Shown one piece after another: positions 52,058 to 61,130 of a stretch of 64,000 bases of DNA. The stretch is from Streptomyces vinaceus (GTDB lineage Bacteria; Actinomycetota; Actinomycetes; Streptomycetales; Streptomycetaceae). The translations under genes and the position numbers were made by a program. Positions within the stretch are counted from its first letter, which is position 1, and every line of letters starts with the position of its first letter. Where the stretch lies: positions 5,237,001 to 5,301,000 of the forward strand of contig NZ_CP023692.1 in the NCBI RefSeq assembly GCF_008704935.1, read 5' to 3'. The notes under the pieces were generated by a model that made no database searches, was not told the DNA's origin, and was given only the letters and a program-made list of their open reading frames with translations.

Positions 52058-53416
52058 TTACAAGGCGCTGCGCCGGATCAGGCTCAGGGCCGTGACCGGC
52101 CCCACCGACAGCCGGTACGCGCCCGGTTCGGGCGGCGGGAACGCGGCTGCGTAGCGGCCGCCGCCCAGGCTCCGCAGGGGGCGGGCCACCGGGCGGCCGC
52201 CGTCGGCCGGGCGCAGCTCCGCCATGAGCAGCCGCGCGTCGTCGGGGGCCGTGACGGTGACCTCGTACGGGAGGCCCGCGGGCAGTACGGCGGGTACGCG
52301 CACCCCGAGACGGGCGGCCGGGTCGGCGGGGGCGGGGTCGGCGGGGGCCGGGTCGGCGGGGGCCGGGTCCGCGAGGTGTCCGGCCTCCGCGGGGAGCGCC
52401 GCCTCCTCGACCAGCAGGCCGCGCAGGGCCTCCCGTACGGCCCGGTTGTTCTGGAGCGAGCCGTGCTGCTCGTACACGGCCCACGACCCGGCGACCGGGC
52501 CCGCCCCGGCGGGCAGGGGGACCGTACCGTCGCCGTCGCCCTCGGACACGAGGGCCAGGCGGTCCTCGGCGTACCGCGCGGTCGACGCCGTGGGCTGGCC
52601 CGTGCCGGCGATCGCGTACAGGTCGGCCCGCGGCGGGGAGCTGCGCAGATCGGTGTGGAAGCGGGCCGCGTCCGCCAGCAGGGCCTCGTCCACGCCGGGC
52701 AGCCCCGGCAGGTCGCGGACGCGGGCGAGCCCGCCCGGGCCCTCCATACAGGCGTCGTCGGGGGCCAGTTGGTGCAGGGAGGGCAGGCTGCGGGCGAAGG
52801 CGCCGACCTCCGGGTCCCGGCGGCCCCCACCGTCCACCAGGTCCGACAGGGCCAGCAGGGAGCCCCGGTGCGGGGTGCCCAGGGTGATCACGCGGCGGGT
52901 GACCTCGTGCCCGCCGAGGCGCTCCACGTAGTGCCGGGCGACCAGCCCGCCCATCCCGTGGCCGAGGAAGACCACCCGGGCGTCGCGGCGCTCGGGGGCC
53001 GAGGCCCGCCAGCGCTCCAGCTCCAGATCGATCCGGCCCTTCAGCCGCTCCGCGCCGTGGCGGCAGGACAGCCGCCAGTCGTACGGGAACGTGAGCAGGT
53101 TGTCCGACACCGACAGCGTGAAATGGCGTTCCAGCCAGCGCAGCAGGTCCGTGTAGCCGTCCACCGGGTGCCAGATGCCCGGCAGGGCGTGCAGATCGGG
53201 CATCAGGCCCACGGGGACGACCCCGTCGCCCGGGTCGCCGTCACCGGTGTCCTTCGGCAGGCGCAGGGCTCCCGCGGAGGCGGTGAAGCCGCGCAGGCCG
53301 CGTAAGAGGGCCGGGCCGGACAGGTCCCAGACCGCTCTGCCCGCCGCGTCCGCGAGCCGGCTGCCCAGGATCCCCGGCAGTACCACGACGAGATCCGTCA
53401 CCTGTGCCCGTGCCAT
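52058..53416 (-). CDS. LCAT-like alpha/beta-hydrolase with glycine in place of the catalytic serine
   Basis: This 452-residue protein is of the lecithin:cholesterol acyltransferase/lipase type. It starts DLVVVLPGILGSRLADAAGR, has FPYDWRLSCRHGAERL, and the nucleophile elbow reads GHGMGG at residues 152-157 where GHSMGG is expected. The codon for residue 154 is GGG. The remaining acid and histidine regions look normal (SEGDGDGTVPLP and YEQHGSLQNN). A five-residue repeat (ADPAP, three to four copies, near residues 350-370) separates a C-terminal beta domain. It may be inactive as an esterase and act by binding, or use another nucleophile. It is a cytoplasmic protein with no signal peptide. Confidence 0.85.
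   Translation of the reverse strand: MARAQVTDLVVVLPGILGSRLADAAGRAVWDLSGPALLRGLRGFTASAGALRLPKDTGDGDPGDGVVPVGLMPDLHALPGIWHPVDGYTDLLRWLERHFTLSVSDNLLTFPYDWRLSCRHGAERLKGRIDLELERWRASAPERRDARVVFLGHGMGGLVARHYVERLGGHEVTRRVITLGTPHRGSLLALSDLVDGGGRRDPEVGAFARSLPSLHQLAPDDACMEGPGGLARVRDLPGLPGVDEALLADAARFHTDLRSSPPRADLYAIAGTGQPTASTARYAEDRLALVSEGDGDGTVPLPAGAGPVAGSWAVYEQHGSLQNNRAVREALRGLLVEEAALPAEAGHLADPAPADPAPADPAPADPAARLGVRVPAVLPAGLPYEVTVTAPDDARLLMAELRPADGGRPVARPLRSLGGGRYAAAFPPPEPGAYRLSVGPVTALSLIRRSAL
52321..52365. repeat. In-frame 15-base tandem repeat in the LCAT-like gene
   Basis: Three copies of about GGTCGGCGGGGGCCG (52321-52335, 52336-52350, 52351-52365) encode the ADPAP repeat. A decayed fourth copy follows. 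Copy number may vary between strains. Confidence 0.7.
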
Positions 53417-53462
53417 ACGCAGCCCCCCGAGATGTCACACATGGACCCACCAGGGTATGACG

Positions 53463-53502
53463 ACGGCGCCCCCGCCCGAAGTGGTTCGGGCGGGGGCGCC
53501 GT
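53463..53502. terminator. sucB: Terminator of the lpd-sucB operon
   Basis: The arms 53463-53480 and 53485-53502 pair perfectly over 18 bases with a GTGG loop, starting 28 bases after the sucB stop on the minus strand. Confidence 0.9.
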
Positions 53503-53530
53503 ACGAGTCGCCTGGCGACGGGGCCCGGGA

Positions 53531-55351
53531 CTAGAGGCCGAGCTCGACCTCGAACTCGCCGGCCTCCAGGATCGCCTTGACGGCCGAGAGGTACCGGGCC
53601 GCGTCCGCGCCGTCCACCAGGCGGTGGTCGTAGGACAGGGTCAGGTACGTCATGTCGCGGACGCCGATGACGGTGCCCTCGGGGGTCTCGATGACCATCG
53701 GACGCTTGACGGTGGCACCGATGCCCAGGATGGCGACCTGGTTCGGGGGCACGATCACGGTGTCGAACAGCGCACCGCGCGAACCGGTGTTGCTGATGGT
53801 GAAGGTCGCGCCCGACAGCTCGTCCGGCGTGATCTTGTTGCCGCGGACCTTGCCGGCCAGGTCGGCCGTGGCCTTGGAGATGCCCGCCAGGTTGAGGTCA
53901 CCGGCACCCTTGATGACCGGGGTCATCAGGCCCTTCTCGGAGTCCACGGCGATGCCGATGTTCTCCGAGTCGAAGTAGGTGATGGTGCCCTCGTCGTCGT
54001 TGATCCGGGCGTTGACGACCGCGTGGGCCTTCAGCGCCTGGGCGGCGGCCTTGACGAAGAACGGCATCGGCGAGAGCTTGACGCCCTCGCGGGCCAGGAA
54101 GGACGCCTTGGCCTGCTCGCGCAGCTTCATGATCTTGGTGATGTCCACCTCGACCACGGAGCTGAGCTGAGCCTGCGAGTGCAGCGCCTTCATCATGTTG
54201 TCGCCGATGACCTTGCGCATGCGGGTCATCTTGACGGTCTGACCGCGCAGCTCCGAGACCGCGGCGGCGGCCGGGGCCTTGGCGGCCGGGGCGGCGGCCG
54301 GAGCCGGGGCGGCAGCGGCGGCCTTGGCGGCCTCGGCGGCGGCCAGGACGTCCTGCTTGCGGATACGGCCACCGACGCCGGTGCCCGAGACCGAGGCCAG
54401 GTTGACGCCGGACTCCGAGGCGAGCTTGCGCACCAGCGGAGTCACGTACGCGCCCTCGTCACCGGCGGAGGCCGGGGCGGCGGGGGCGGCGACCGGAGCC
54501 GCGGCGGCCGGAGCGGCCACGGGGGCCGGGGCGGCGGCCGGAGCGGCCGGGGTGACCGGGGCCGGAGCGGCGGCGGCCGGAGCCGGAGCCTGAGCCGGAG
54601 CGGCGGCCGGAGCAGCCGGAGCCGGAGCCGCCGGGGCGGCCGGAGCCGGGGCGGCGGCCGGGGCAGCCTCGGCCGGAGCCGGGGCGGCGGCCGGGGCCGG
54701 GGCGGCCGGGGCCGGGGCGGCCGGAGCGGCACCGGCGGCGCCGATGACGGCCAGGACGGCGCCGACCTCGGCGGTCTCGTCCTCGTTGATCCGGATCTCC
54801 AGCAGGGTGCCGGCGACCGGGGCGGGGATCTCGGTGTCGACCTTGTCCGTGGAGACCTCGAGCAGCGGCTCGTCGGCCTCGACGGACTCGCCGACCTGCT
54901 TCAGCCAGCGGGTGACGGTGCCCTCGGTGACGCTCTCGCCCAGGGCGGGGAGAACGACGTCCGTGCCGGAGGCGGCGGGGGCGGCGGCGGGAGCCTCGGC
55001 GGCCGGAGCCGGAGCCGGGGCCGCAGGGGCCTCGGCGACCGGGGCCGGGGCGGCCGGCGCGGCCGGAACCTCGGCGACGACCGTCTCGGCCTCGGCGGGG
55101 GCCGGGGCGCCGGAGCCGTCGTCGATGACGGCCAGCTCGGCGCCGACCTCGACGGTCTCGTCCTCGGCGACCTTGATGGACGCCAGGATGCCGGAGACGG
55201 GCGACGGGATCTCGGTGTCGACCTTGTCGGTCGAGACCTCGAGCAGCGGCTCGTCGGCCTCGACGCGCTCGCCCTCGGCCTTCAGCCAGCGGGTGACAGT
55301 TCCCTCGGTGACGCTCTCGCCGAGCGCCGGAAGGGTTACGGAAACCGACAT
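53531..55351 (-). CDS. sucB: 2-oxo acid dehydrogenase E2 (dihydrolipoamide acyltransferase)
   Basis: This 606-residue acyltransferase has two lipoyl domains (residues 1-76 and about 130-205, each with the lipoate lysine in TDKVDTEIP; lysine 43 in the first). A very long Ala/Pro linker follows, then a peripheral-subunit-binding domain (VTPLVRKLASESGVNLASVS) and a catalytic core ending in LTLSYDHRLVDGADAARY (His/Asp). The name SucB is conventional; near aceE and lpd it may serve pyruvate dehydrogenase, oxoglutarate dehydrogenase or both. LipB and LipA in this window modify it. It is 57 bases downstream of lpd. Confidence 0.94.
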   Translation of the reverse strand: MSVSVTLPALGESVTEGTVTRWLKAEGERVEADEPLLEVSTDKVDTEIPSPVSGILASIKVAEDETVEVGAELAVIDDGSGAPAPAEAETVVAEVPAAPAAPAPVAEAPAAPAPAPAAEAPAAAPAASGTDVVLPALGESVTEGTVTRWLKQVGESVEADEPLLEVSTDKVDTEIPAPVAGTLLEIRINEDETAEVGAVLAVIGAAGAAPAAPAPAAPAPAAAPAPAEAAPAAAPAPAAPAAPAPAAPAAAPAQAPAPAAAAPAPVTPAAPAAAPAPVAAPAAAAPVAAPAAPASAGDEGAYVTPLVRKLASESGVNLASVSGTGVGGRIRKQDVLAAAEAAKAAAAAPAPAAAPAAKAPAAAAVSELRGQTVKMTRMRKVIGDNMMKALHSQAQLSSVVEVDITKIMKLREQAKASFLAREGVKLSPMPFFVKAAAQALKAHAVVNARINDDEGTITYFDSENIGIAVDSEKGLMTPVIKGAGDLNLAGISKATADLAGKVRGNKITPDELSGATFTISNTGSRGALFDTVIVPPNQVAILGIGATVKRPMVIETPEGTVIGVRDMTYLTLSYDHRLVDGADAARYLSAVKAILEAGEFEVELGL

Positions 55352-55408
55352 GGTTTCAGTTGCTCCTTACGAAAGTGCGGAAGTGGTCGTCGCGCCCGTG
55401 ACTGTGGA

Positions 55409-56797
55409 TTAGTCGTGGGAGTGAAGCGGCTTGCCGGCCAGGGCCAGGTGGGCCTCGCCGAGCGCTTCGTTCTGGGTCGGGTGCGCGTGGATGAGCTGCG
55501 CGACCTCGGCCGGCAGGGCTTCCCAGTTGTAGATCAGCTGGGCCTCGCCGACCTGCTCGCCCATCCGGTCACCGACCATGTGGACGCCGACCACGGCACC
55601 GTCCTTGACCTGGACGAGCTTGATCTCGCCCGCGGTCTTCAGGATCTTGCTCTTGCCGTTGCCCGCCAGGTTGTACTTCAGGGCCACGACCTTGTCCGCG
55701 CCGTAGATCTCCTTGGCCTTGGCCTCGGTGATGCCGACCGAGGCGACCTCGGGGTGGCAGTACGTGACGCGCGGAACACCGTCGTAGTCGATCGGGACGG
55801 TCTTCAGACCGGCCAGACGCTCCGCGACCAGGATGCCCTCGGCGAAGCCGACGTGCGCGAGCTGGAGGGTCGGGACGAGGTCGCCGACGGCCGAGATCGT
55901 GGGCACATTGGTCTGCATGTACTCGTCGACCAGGACGTAGCCGCGGTCCATCGCGACGCCCTGCTCCTCGTAGCCCAGGCCCTGCGAGACCGGGCCGCGG
56001 CCGACGGCGACCAGCAGCACCTCGGCCTCGAAGGTCTTGCCGTCCGCGAGGGTGACCCGTACGCCGTTCTCGGTGTACTCGGCCTTGTCGAAGAAGGTGC
56101 CCAGGTTGAACTTGATGCCGCGCTTGCGGAACGCGCGCTCCAGCAGCTTGGAGCTGTTCTCGTCCTCGACCGGGACGAGGTGCTTGAGGCCCTCGATCAC
56201 GGTGATGTCGGAGCCGAAGGACTTCCACGCCGAGGCGAACTCGACGCCGATGACGCCGCCGCCCAGGACGATCGCCGACTCGGGGACGCGGTCCAGGACC
56301 AGCGCGTGGTCCGAGGAGATGATGCGGTTGCCGTCGATCTGCAGGCCCGGCAGCGACTTCGGCACGGAGCCGGTCGCCAGCAGGACGTGGCGGCCCTGGA
56401 TGCGCTGGCCGTTCACGTCGACGGAGGTCGGCGAGGAAAGGCGGCCCTCACCCTCGATGTACGTCACCTTGCGGGAGGCGACCAGGCCCTGCAGGCCCTT
56501 GTACAGGCCCGAGATGACCTCGTCCTTGTACTTCTGCACGCCCGCGATGTCGATGCCCTCGAAGGTGGCCTTCACGCCGAACTGGGCGGCTTCGCGCGCC
56601 TGGTCCGCGATCTCGCCCGCGTGGAGCAGGGCCTTCGTGGGGATGCAGCCGTTGTGCAGGCAGGTGCCGCCGAGCTTGTTCTTCTCGATCAGGGCAACGT
56701 CCAGACCCAGCTGGGATGCGCGCAGAGCCGCGGCGTAACCGCCACTGCCACCGCCGAGGATCACTAGGTCGAAAACGGTGCTGGCGTCGTTCGCCAC
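55409..56797 (-). CDS. lpdA: Dihydrolipoyl dehydrogenase E3
   Basis: This 462-residue flavoprotein reoxidises dihydrolipoamide with NAD. It has the FAD motif VILGGGSGGYAAALRA, the redox disulfide GGTCLHNGC, VLGGGVIGVEFAS for NAD, and the C-terminal histidine motif AHPTQNEALGEA. The GTG at 56795-56797 follows GGAGG by 7 bases; a six-codon longer form overlaps that site. It heads the lpd-sucB operon. With aceE it completes a pyruvate dehydrogenase complex. Confidence 0.96.
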   Translation of the reverse strand: MANDASTVFDLVILGGGSGGYAAALRASQLGLDVALIEKNKLGGTCLHNGCIPTKALLHAGEIADQAREAAQFGVKATFEGIDIAGVQKYKDEVISGLYKGLQGLVASRKVTYIEGEGRLSSPTSVDVNGQRIQGRHVLLATGSVPKSLPGLQIDGNRIISSDHALVLDRVPESAIVLGGGVIGVEFASAWKSFGSDITVIEGLKHLVPVEDENSSKLLERAFRKRGIKFNLGTFFDKAEYTENGVRVTLADGKTFEAEVLLVAVGRGPVSQGLGYEEQGVAMDRGYVLVDEYMQTNVPTISAVGDLVPTLQLAHVGFAEGILVAERLAGLKTVPIDYDGVPRVTYCHPEVASVGITEAKAKEIYGADKVVALKYNLAGNGKSKILKTAGEIKLVQVKDGAVVGVHMVGDRMGEQVGEAQLIYNWEALPAEVAQLIHAHPTQNEALGEAHLALAGKPLHSHD

Positions 56798-57108
56798 GTC
56801 ACGTCCTCCATGCATGTGCGCCGGGCACCGGTCCTCTGTGACCGGGCGGCGGCTGGTAATCGGCCGCTAGTTGTTCGGCCCTGTGGTGGGGGCCCTGTCC
56901 TGCCGAGAACCCATCTTCGCATTTGTCGGGGGAACGCGGGACGCCGGGCCCATGATGTGGCAGGTCGTTCTGCCCGAAGTAGGGGTTACCAGTGCGTAGA
57001 AACCTACGGATTTCGTTGTCAGTGAACATGCCTCAAGCCTTGATCGAGTATCCGACCAAGGCTTGAGGCAGATCACAGTCGGCCCCGCGGGGCCTTGTCA
57101 GGGCTCGG
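56798..57108. promoter_or_regulatory. Intergenic region between pepA and lpd
   Basis: This 311-base gap holds the pepA terminator and the lpd promoter and leader. One short open frame (56799-57029, minus strand) has no ribosome binding site or family resemblance and is not called a gene. Confidence 0.5.
57029..57070. terminator. pepA: Terminator of pepA
   Basis: The arms 57029-57042 (TGCCTCAAGCCTTG) and 57057-57070 pair perfectly over 14 bases with a 14-base loop, starting 38 bases after the pepA stop on the minus strand. Confidence 0.85.
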
Positions 57109-58650
57109 TCAGCCCAGGTCGCCCGTGGCCGTACGCTCGGCCAGCCGCACCAGGGTGCGCACGGCGGAGCCGGTGCCGCCCTTGGGGGTGTAGCCGTACG
57201 GAGCGCCCTCGTGGAAGGCCGGGCCCGCGATGTCGAGGTGCGCCCAGGTGATGCCCTCGCCCACGAACTCCTGGAGGAAGAGGCCGGCCACCAGGCCGCC
57301 GCCCATCCGGACACCCATGTTGGCGATGTCGGCGGTGGGGGAGTCCATGGTCTTGCGCAGGTCCTCGGGGAGCGGCATCGGCCAGGAGGCCTCGCCGACC
57401 TCCTCGGCGATCTCGTGGATCGAGGTGCGGAAGGCGTCGTCGTTCGCCATGATCCCGAAGGTCCGGTCGCCGAGCGCCAGCACCATCGCACCGGTCAGGG
57501 TGGCGACGTCGACGATCGCGTCCGGGTTCTCCTCGGAGGCCTTGGTCAGGGCGTCGCCCAGGACCAGGCGGCCCTCGGCGTCGGTGTTCAGGACCTCGAC
57601 GGTCTTGCCGCTGTACATGCGCAGCACGTCGCCGGGCTTGGTGGCGGAGCCCGAGGGCATGTTCTCGGCGAGCGCGAGCCAGCCGGTGACGTTGACCGGC
57701 AGGCCCAGCTTGGCAACGGCGACGACGGAGGTGAAGACGGCGGCGGCGCCGGCCATGTCGCACTTCATCGTCTCGTTGTGGCCGGCCGGCTTCAGGGAGA
57801 TGCCGCCCGAGTCGTAGGTGATGCCCTTGCCGACGAAGGCGAGGTGCTTCTCCGCGTCGGGGTGGGTGTAGGCGATCTTCACCAGGCGCGGCGGGTTCTC
57901 GGAGCCCTTGCCGACGCCCATGATGCCGCCGTAGCCGCCCTTGGTCAGCGCCTTCTCGTCCAGGACCTGGACCTTGATCCCGTGCTCCTTGGCGGTCGCG
58001 GACGCGACGGCGGCGAAGGACTCGGGGGTGAGGTCGTTCGGCGGGGTGTTGATCAGGTCACGGGCGACGTTGACCTCGGTCGCGACGACCGAGGCGCGCT
58101 CGGCGGCGGCCTTGTGCTCCTTGTCGCGCGGCTTGGCGCCCAGCAGGACCACCTCGGCGAGCGGCTGCTTCGGGCCGCCGTTCTTCTCGGCGCCCTTGCC
58201 GGTCTTCTTCTCGCCGCCCTGGTAGACGGTGAAGGCGTACGCGCCCAGCAGCGCGCCCTCGGCGACGGCCGTCACGGCCGAGGCGTCCTCCAGCGGGAGG
58301 GCGAACGCGGCCTTCTTCGATCCGTGCAGCGCGCGGGCGGCGGCGCCGGCGGCGCGGCGCAGGGCCTCCTCGTCGAACGCCTCGTCCTTGTCGGGGACGG
58401 GGCCCAGTCCGACCGCCAGCACGACCGGGACCTTCAGGCCGTCCGGCGCCGGCAGCTTGGTGGTCTCGCCTTCGGCGCCCGAGGCACCGAGCGCGTCGAG
58501 CACGGCGGCGAGCTTTCCGTCGTACGCCTTGTCCACGGCCTCGGCGCCCGCGGCGACGACCGGGCCCTTGGGGCCCTTCGCCACGCCGACCACGAGGGCG
58601 TCGGCGCGCAGCGTCGCCGCGCCGGCAGTGCTGAGAGTCAGAGCAGTCAC
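57109..58650 (-). CDS. pepA: Leucyl aminopeptidase (M17)
   Basis: This 513-residue cytosolic aminopeptidase removes N-terminal residues from peptides with two metal ions. The catalytic domain has GKGITYDSGGISLK (metal-binding lysine and aspartate) and the family signature NTDAEGRLVLGDAL, then PTADIANMGVRMGGGLVAGL. The N-terminal half is the M17 macro-like domain. The GTG at 58648-58650 starts the family-like sequence; the frame is open upstream but arginine-rich. A clear terminator follows, so it is a single-gene unit. Confidence 0.95.
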   Translation of the reverse strand: MTALTLSTAGAATLRADALVVGVAKGPKGPVVAAGAEAVDKAYDGKLAAVLDALGASGAEGETTKLPAPDGLKVPVVLAVGLGPVPDKDEAFDEEALRRAAGAAARALHGSKKAAFALPLEDASAVTAVAEGALLGAYAFTVYQGGEKKTGKGAEKNGGPKQPLAEVVLLGAKPRDKEHKAAAERASVVATEVNVARDLINTPPNDLTPESFAAVASATAKEHGIKVQVLDEKALTKGGYGGIMGVGKGSENPPRLVKIAYTHPDAEKHLAFVGKGITYDSGGISLKPAGHNETMKCDMAGAAAVFTSVVAVAKLGLPVNVTGWLALAENMPSGSATKPGDVLRMYSGKTVEVLNTDAEGRLVLGDALTKASEENPDAIVDVATLTGAMVLALGDRTFGIMANDDAFRTSIHEIAEEVGEASWPMPLPEDLRKTMDSPTADIANMGVRMGGGLVAGLFLQEFVGEGITWAHLDIAGPAFHEGAPYGYTPKGGTGSAVRTLVRLAERTATGDLG

Positions 58651-58996
58651 GGTGGTGAAGTCTCGCTTCCGTTTGTGTTGTGGGCCGAGTGGGTGGCCGG
58701 CCATCCGCAGCGATCGTATTCCGGCCCGACGCCCGCCAGAAATGAGCCTACGCGTACGGGCTCGTCCGCACGCCACTCGAAGGTTTGGCAAGTTGTTCGA
58801 TCAAGACGCCGGGAGATTCACCCATCCGTGGTTTCCGCACCAGGTTTGCCCCTTGGACCTGACGAGGTCCGAGAGACTCGACCCGCTCTCGCAAGGGGAC
58901 GCGGGGTCCCTTTGCATGATTTCCACAGTGCCTCCTCGGCCCGGCCGACCGCCATAGGGCCGTAGTCGAGTGATGCCTGCGGGGGGAAAGGCCGAA
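58651..58996. other. Divergent region between pepA and the exopolysaccharide genes
   Basis: No gene is seen in these 346 bases. CAAGGGGAC and GTCCCTTTG near 58893-58915 form an imperfect inverted repeat in the leader of the plus-strand gene. Promoters for both directions must lie here but none is clear by eye. Confidence 0.4.
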
Positions 58997-61024
58997 ATGG
59001 TCAACAAGAACCGGATGAACAGGGCTGCCGCCGCGATGGGGGTGGCAGCGCTGATGTCCGTGGCATTGCCGGCCGCGACCGCGCACGCGGCCGTGACACC
59101 GCGCATCGACCTGAAGGTGCTCGTCGTCGACGACGGCGGCAGCTCGGTCGACGCCATCACCGCGGAGCTCCGGGACACCGGAGTGCCGTACACCCGGGTC
59201 CTCCTGGGCAGCACCGGACGCCCGGTGATCAACGCCGCGTACCTCAGCGACACCGTCGACGGCCGGCCGCGCGCCAAGTACCAGGGCGTCGTGCTGCCGA
59301 ACGAGAACCCGTTCGGCGAGGGCTCCGCCGAGATGGCCGCGCTCAGCGCGTACGAGACGACGTACGGCGTCCGCCAGGTCGACGCGTACACCTGGGCCCA
59401 CCCGGGCGTCGGACTGGAGTACACCGACAACGGCGGCTACAGCGGGCAGCTCGACGGCACCCAGGCCGCCGTCACCGCCGCCGGCAAGGCGGGCCCCTTC
59501 GGCTACCTCGGCGGCCAGGTCGCCTTCGAGGACAACTCCGCCCTGGTCCCCGAGAGCTACGGGTTCATGGGCAAGCCGCGGGCCGGATACACCAGTTACC
59601 TCGACGCACCCGTCGCCGGCGGACGGGCCTCGCTGGTCGGCGAGTACGCACACGACGGGCGCAGCGAACTGGTCGTCACCTTCGGGTACAACCAGTACCA
59701 GCAGCAGTTCCGGCTGCTCGCCCGCGGCATCGTCGACTGGCTCACCCAGGGGATCCACCTCGGCCAGGAGCGCAACTACTTCGCGGTCCACGTCGACGAC
59801 GTCTTCGCCCCGGACGCACGCTGGAGCAAGGAGCTCAACTGCACGCCCGGCGACTACGCCTGCCCGGGCGGCGAGGGCAAGGAGAGCACCATCCGGATGT
59901 CCGCCGCCGACGCCCAGTACGCGGCGCAGTGGCAGACGAGCAAGAACTTCACGCTCGACCTCCTCTTCAACGCCGGAGCCGGCGAGGAATGGAAGGCCGA
60001 GAACGGCGGGACCGACGCCCTCACCGCGCAGCTCGTCGCCGACCGGGCCAAGTACCGCTGGATGAACCACACGTACACCCACCCCTTCCTCGGCTGCGTC
60101 CAGGACACCGCCGTCGTCCCGTGGACCTGTACGAAGAACAGCGCGGGCGCCATCAACTGGATGAGCCGGGCCGACATCTCCGCCCAGATCCGCGACAACA
60201 ACAACTGGGCCGCCTCCAAGGGCATCACCACCGACCGCACCGAGCTCGTGACCGGCGAGCACTCCGGCCTCAAGACCCTGCCGCAGCAGGCCCAGGACAA
60301 CCCCAACCTGGCGGGCGCCCTCGCCGACAACGGGGTCAAGTGGGCGGGCAGCGACAGCTCGCGCGAGCCCGCGCAGCGCGCCGTCGGCGCCGCCCTGACC
60401 GTCCCCCGCTACCCCATGAACGTGTACTACAACACGGGCACCAACGCGGAGATGGCCGACGAGTACAACTGGATCTACACCAGCCGCGCCCAGGGCGGCA
60501 GCGGGGTCTGCGAGGACAACCCCGGGACCTCCACCTGCCTCCCGGCCCCGCTCGACACCGCCACCGGCTACCTGGACTACATCGTCCCCGCCGAGGCACG
60601 GACCGCCCTGCGCCACGTCCTGGCCAACGACCCGCGCCCGCACTACGTCCACCAGTCCAACCTCGCCGAGGACCGCACCCTCTACCCGGTGCTCAACCAG
60701 GTCCTCGACACCTACCGCACGCTCTACGCGCCCAGCGCCCCGATCGTGAACCAGAGCATGAAGGACACCGGCGTCGAGCTCAGCCGCCGGGCCGCCTGGG
60801 ACAAGGCCGTCGCCAACAACCAGGTCACCGCCTACCGCATCGGCAAGGACGTCACCGTCAAGGCGCCCTCCGGCGTCGTCGCCCCGGTGACCGCACCCAA
60901 CGGCACCAAGAAGCAGCTCCTGCTGGGCAGCGCCGACTTCGGCACCGCCTACGCGGGCAGCCGCTCGGCGTGGACCGCGCCCGAGCTGCTGCAGAGCGCG
61001 GTCACGCTCAAGCTGCCCAGCTGA
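58997..61024 (+). CDS. Secreted polysaccharide deacetylase-like protein (Agd3/PelA-like, tentative)
   Basis: This 675-residue protein has a Sec signal peptide (cleavage after AHA near residue 31). An N-terminal alpha/beta domain follows (LKVLVVDDGGSSVDAITAEL, then TGVPYTRVLLG). The middle domain has the metal-site pattern of NodB-like deacetylases: VHVDDVFAPD (aspartates 267-268) and HTYTH (histidines 358 and 362). The layout recalls fungal Agd3 (family CE18) and the deacetylase part of PelA. It would deacetylate a hexosamine exopolysaccharide outside the cell. The ATG at 58997 has GGAAAGG close by; earlier starts add nine residues. It is followed by a glycosyltransferase, which supports the role. 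Confidence 0.7.
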   Translation: MVNKNRMNRAAAAMGVAALMSVALPAATAHAAVTPRIDLKVLVVDDGGSSVDAITAELRDTGVPYTRVLLGSTGRPVINAAYLSDTVDGRPRAKYQGVVLPNENPFGEGSAEMAALSAYETTYGVRQVDAYTWAHPGVGLEYTDNGGYSGQLDGTQAAVTAAGKAGPFGYLGGQVAFEDNSALVPESYGFMGKPRAGYTSYLDAPVAGGRASLVGEYAHDGRSELVVTFGYNQYQQQFRLLARGIVDWLTQGIHLGQERNYFAVHVDDVFAPDARWSKELNCTPGDYACPGGEGKESTIRMSAADAQYAAQWQTSKNFTLDLLFNAGAGEEWKAENGGTDALTAQLVADRAKYRWMNHTYTHPFLGCVQDTAVVPWTCTKNSAGAINWMSRADISAQIRDNNNWAASKGITTDRTELVTGEHSGLKTLPQQAQDNPNLAGALADNGVKWAGSDSSREPAQRAVGAALTVPRYPMNVYYNTGTNAEMADEYNWIYTSRAQGGSGVCEDNPGTSTCLPAPLDTATGYLDYIVPAEARTALRHVLANDPRPHYVHQSNLAEDRTLYPVLNQVLDTYRTLYAPSAPIVNQSMKDTGVELSRRAAWDKAVANNQVTAYRIGKDVTVKAPSGVVAPVTAPNGTKKQLLLGSADFGTAYAGSRSAWTAPELLQSAVTLKLPS

Positions 61025-61130
61025 CCATCGTCCGGCTGACCACTGTCCGGCTTCGACACCCGGTACCACCCAGCGCCGGCGCTCCGCACTCGGGCGCCGG
61101 CCCCTTTTCCGTCCTGGGGGGACACAGCAC

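Noticed and set aside
53432..56767. A 1111-codon plus-strand frame over sucB and lpd, rich in Gly/Arg/Ser
   Set aside because: It is antisense to two well-identified enzymes and its repeats mirror the Ala/Pro linker of sucB.
56799..57029. A 76-codon minus-strand frame between pepA and lpd
   Set aside because: It starts inside the pepA terminator, lacks a ribosome binding site and does not resemble a known protein.
58890..58996. A riboswitch in the leader of the deacetylase-like gene
   Set aside because: Only an imperfect hairpin is visible; I could not match it to any riboswitch core.
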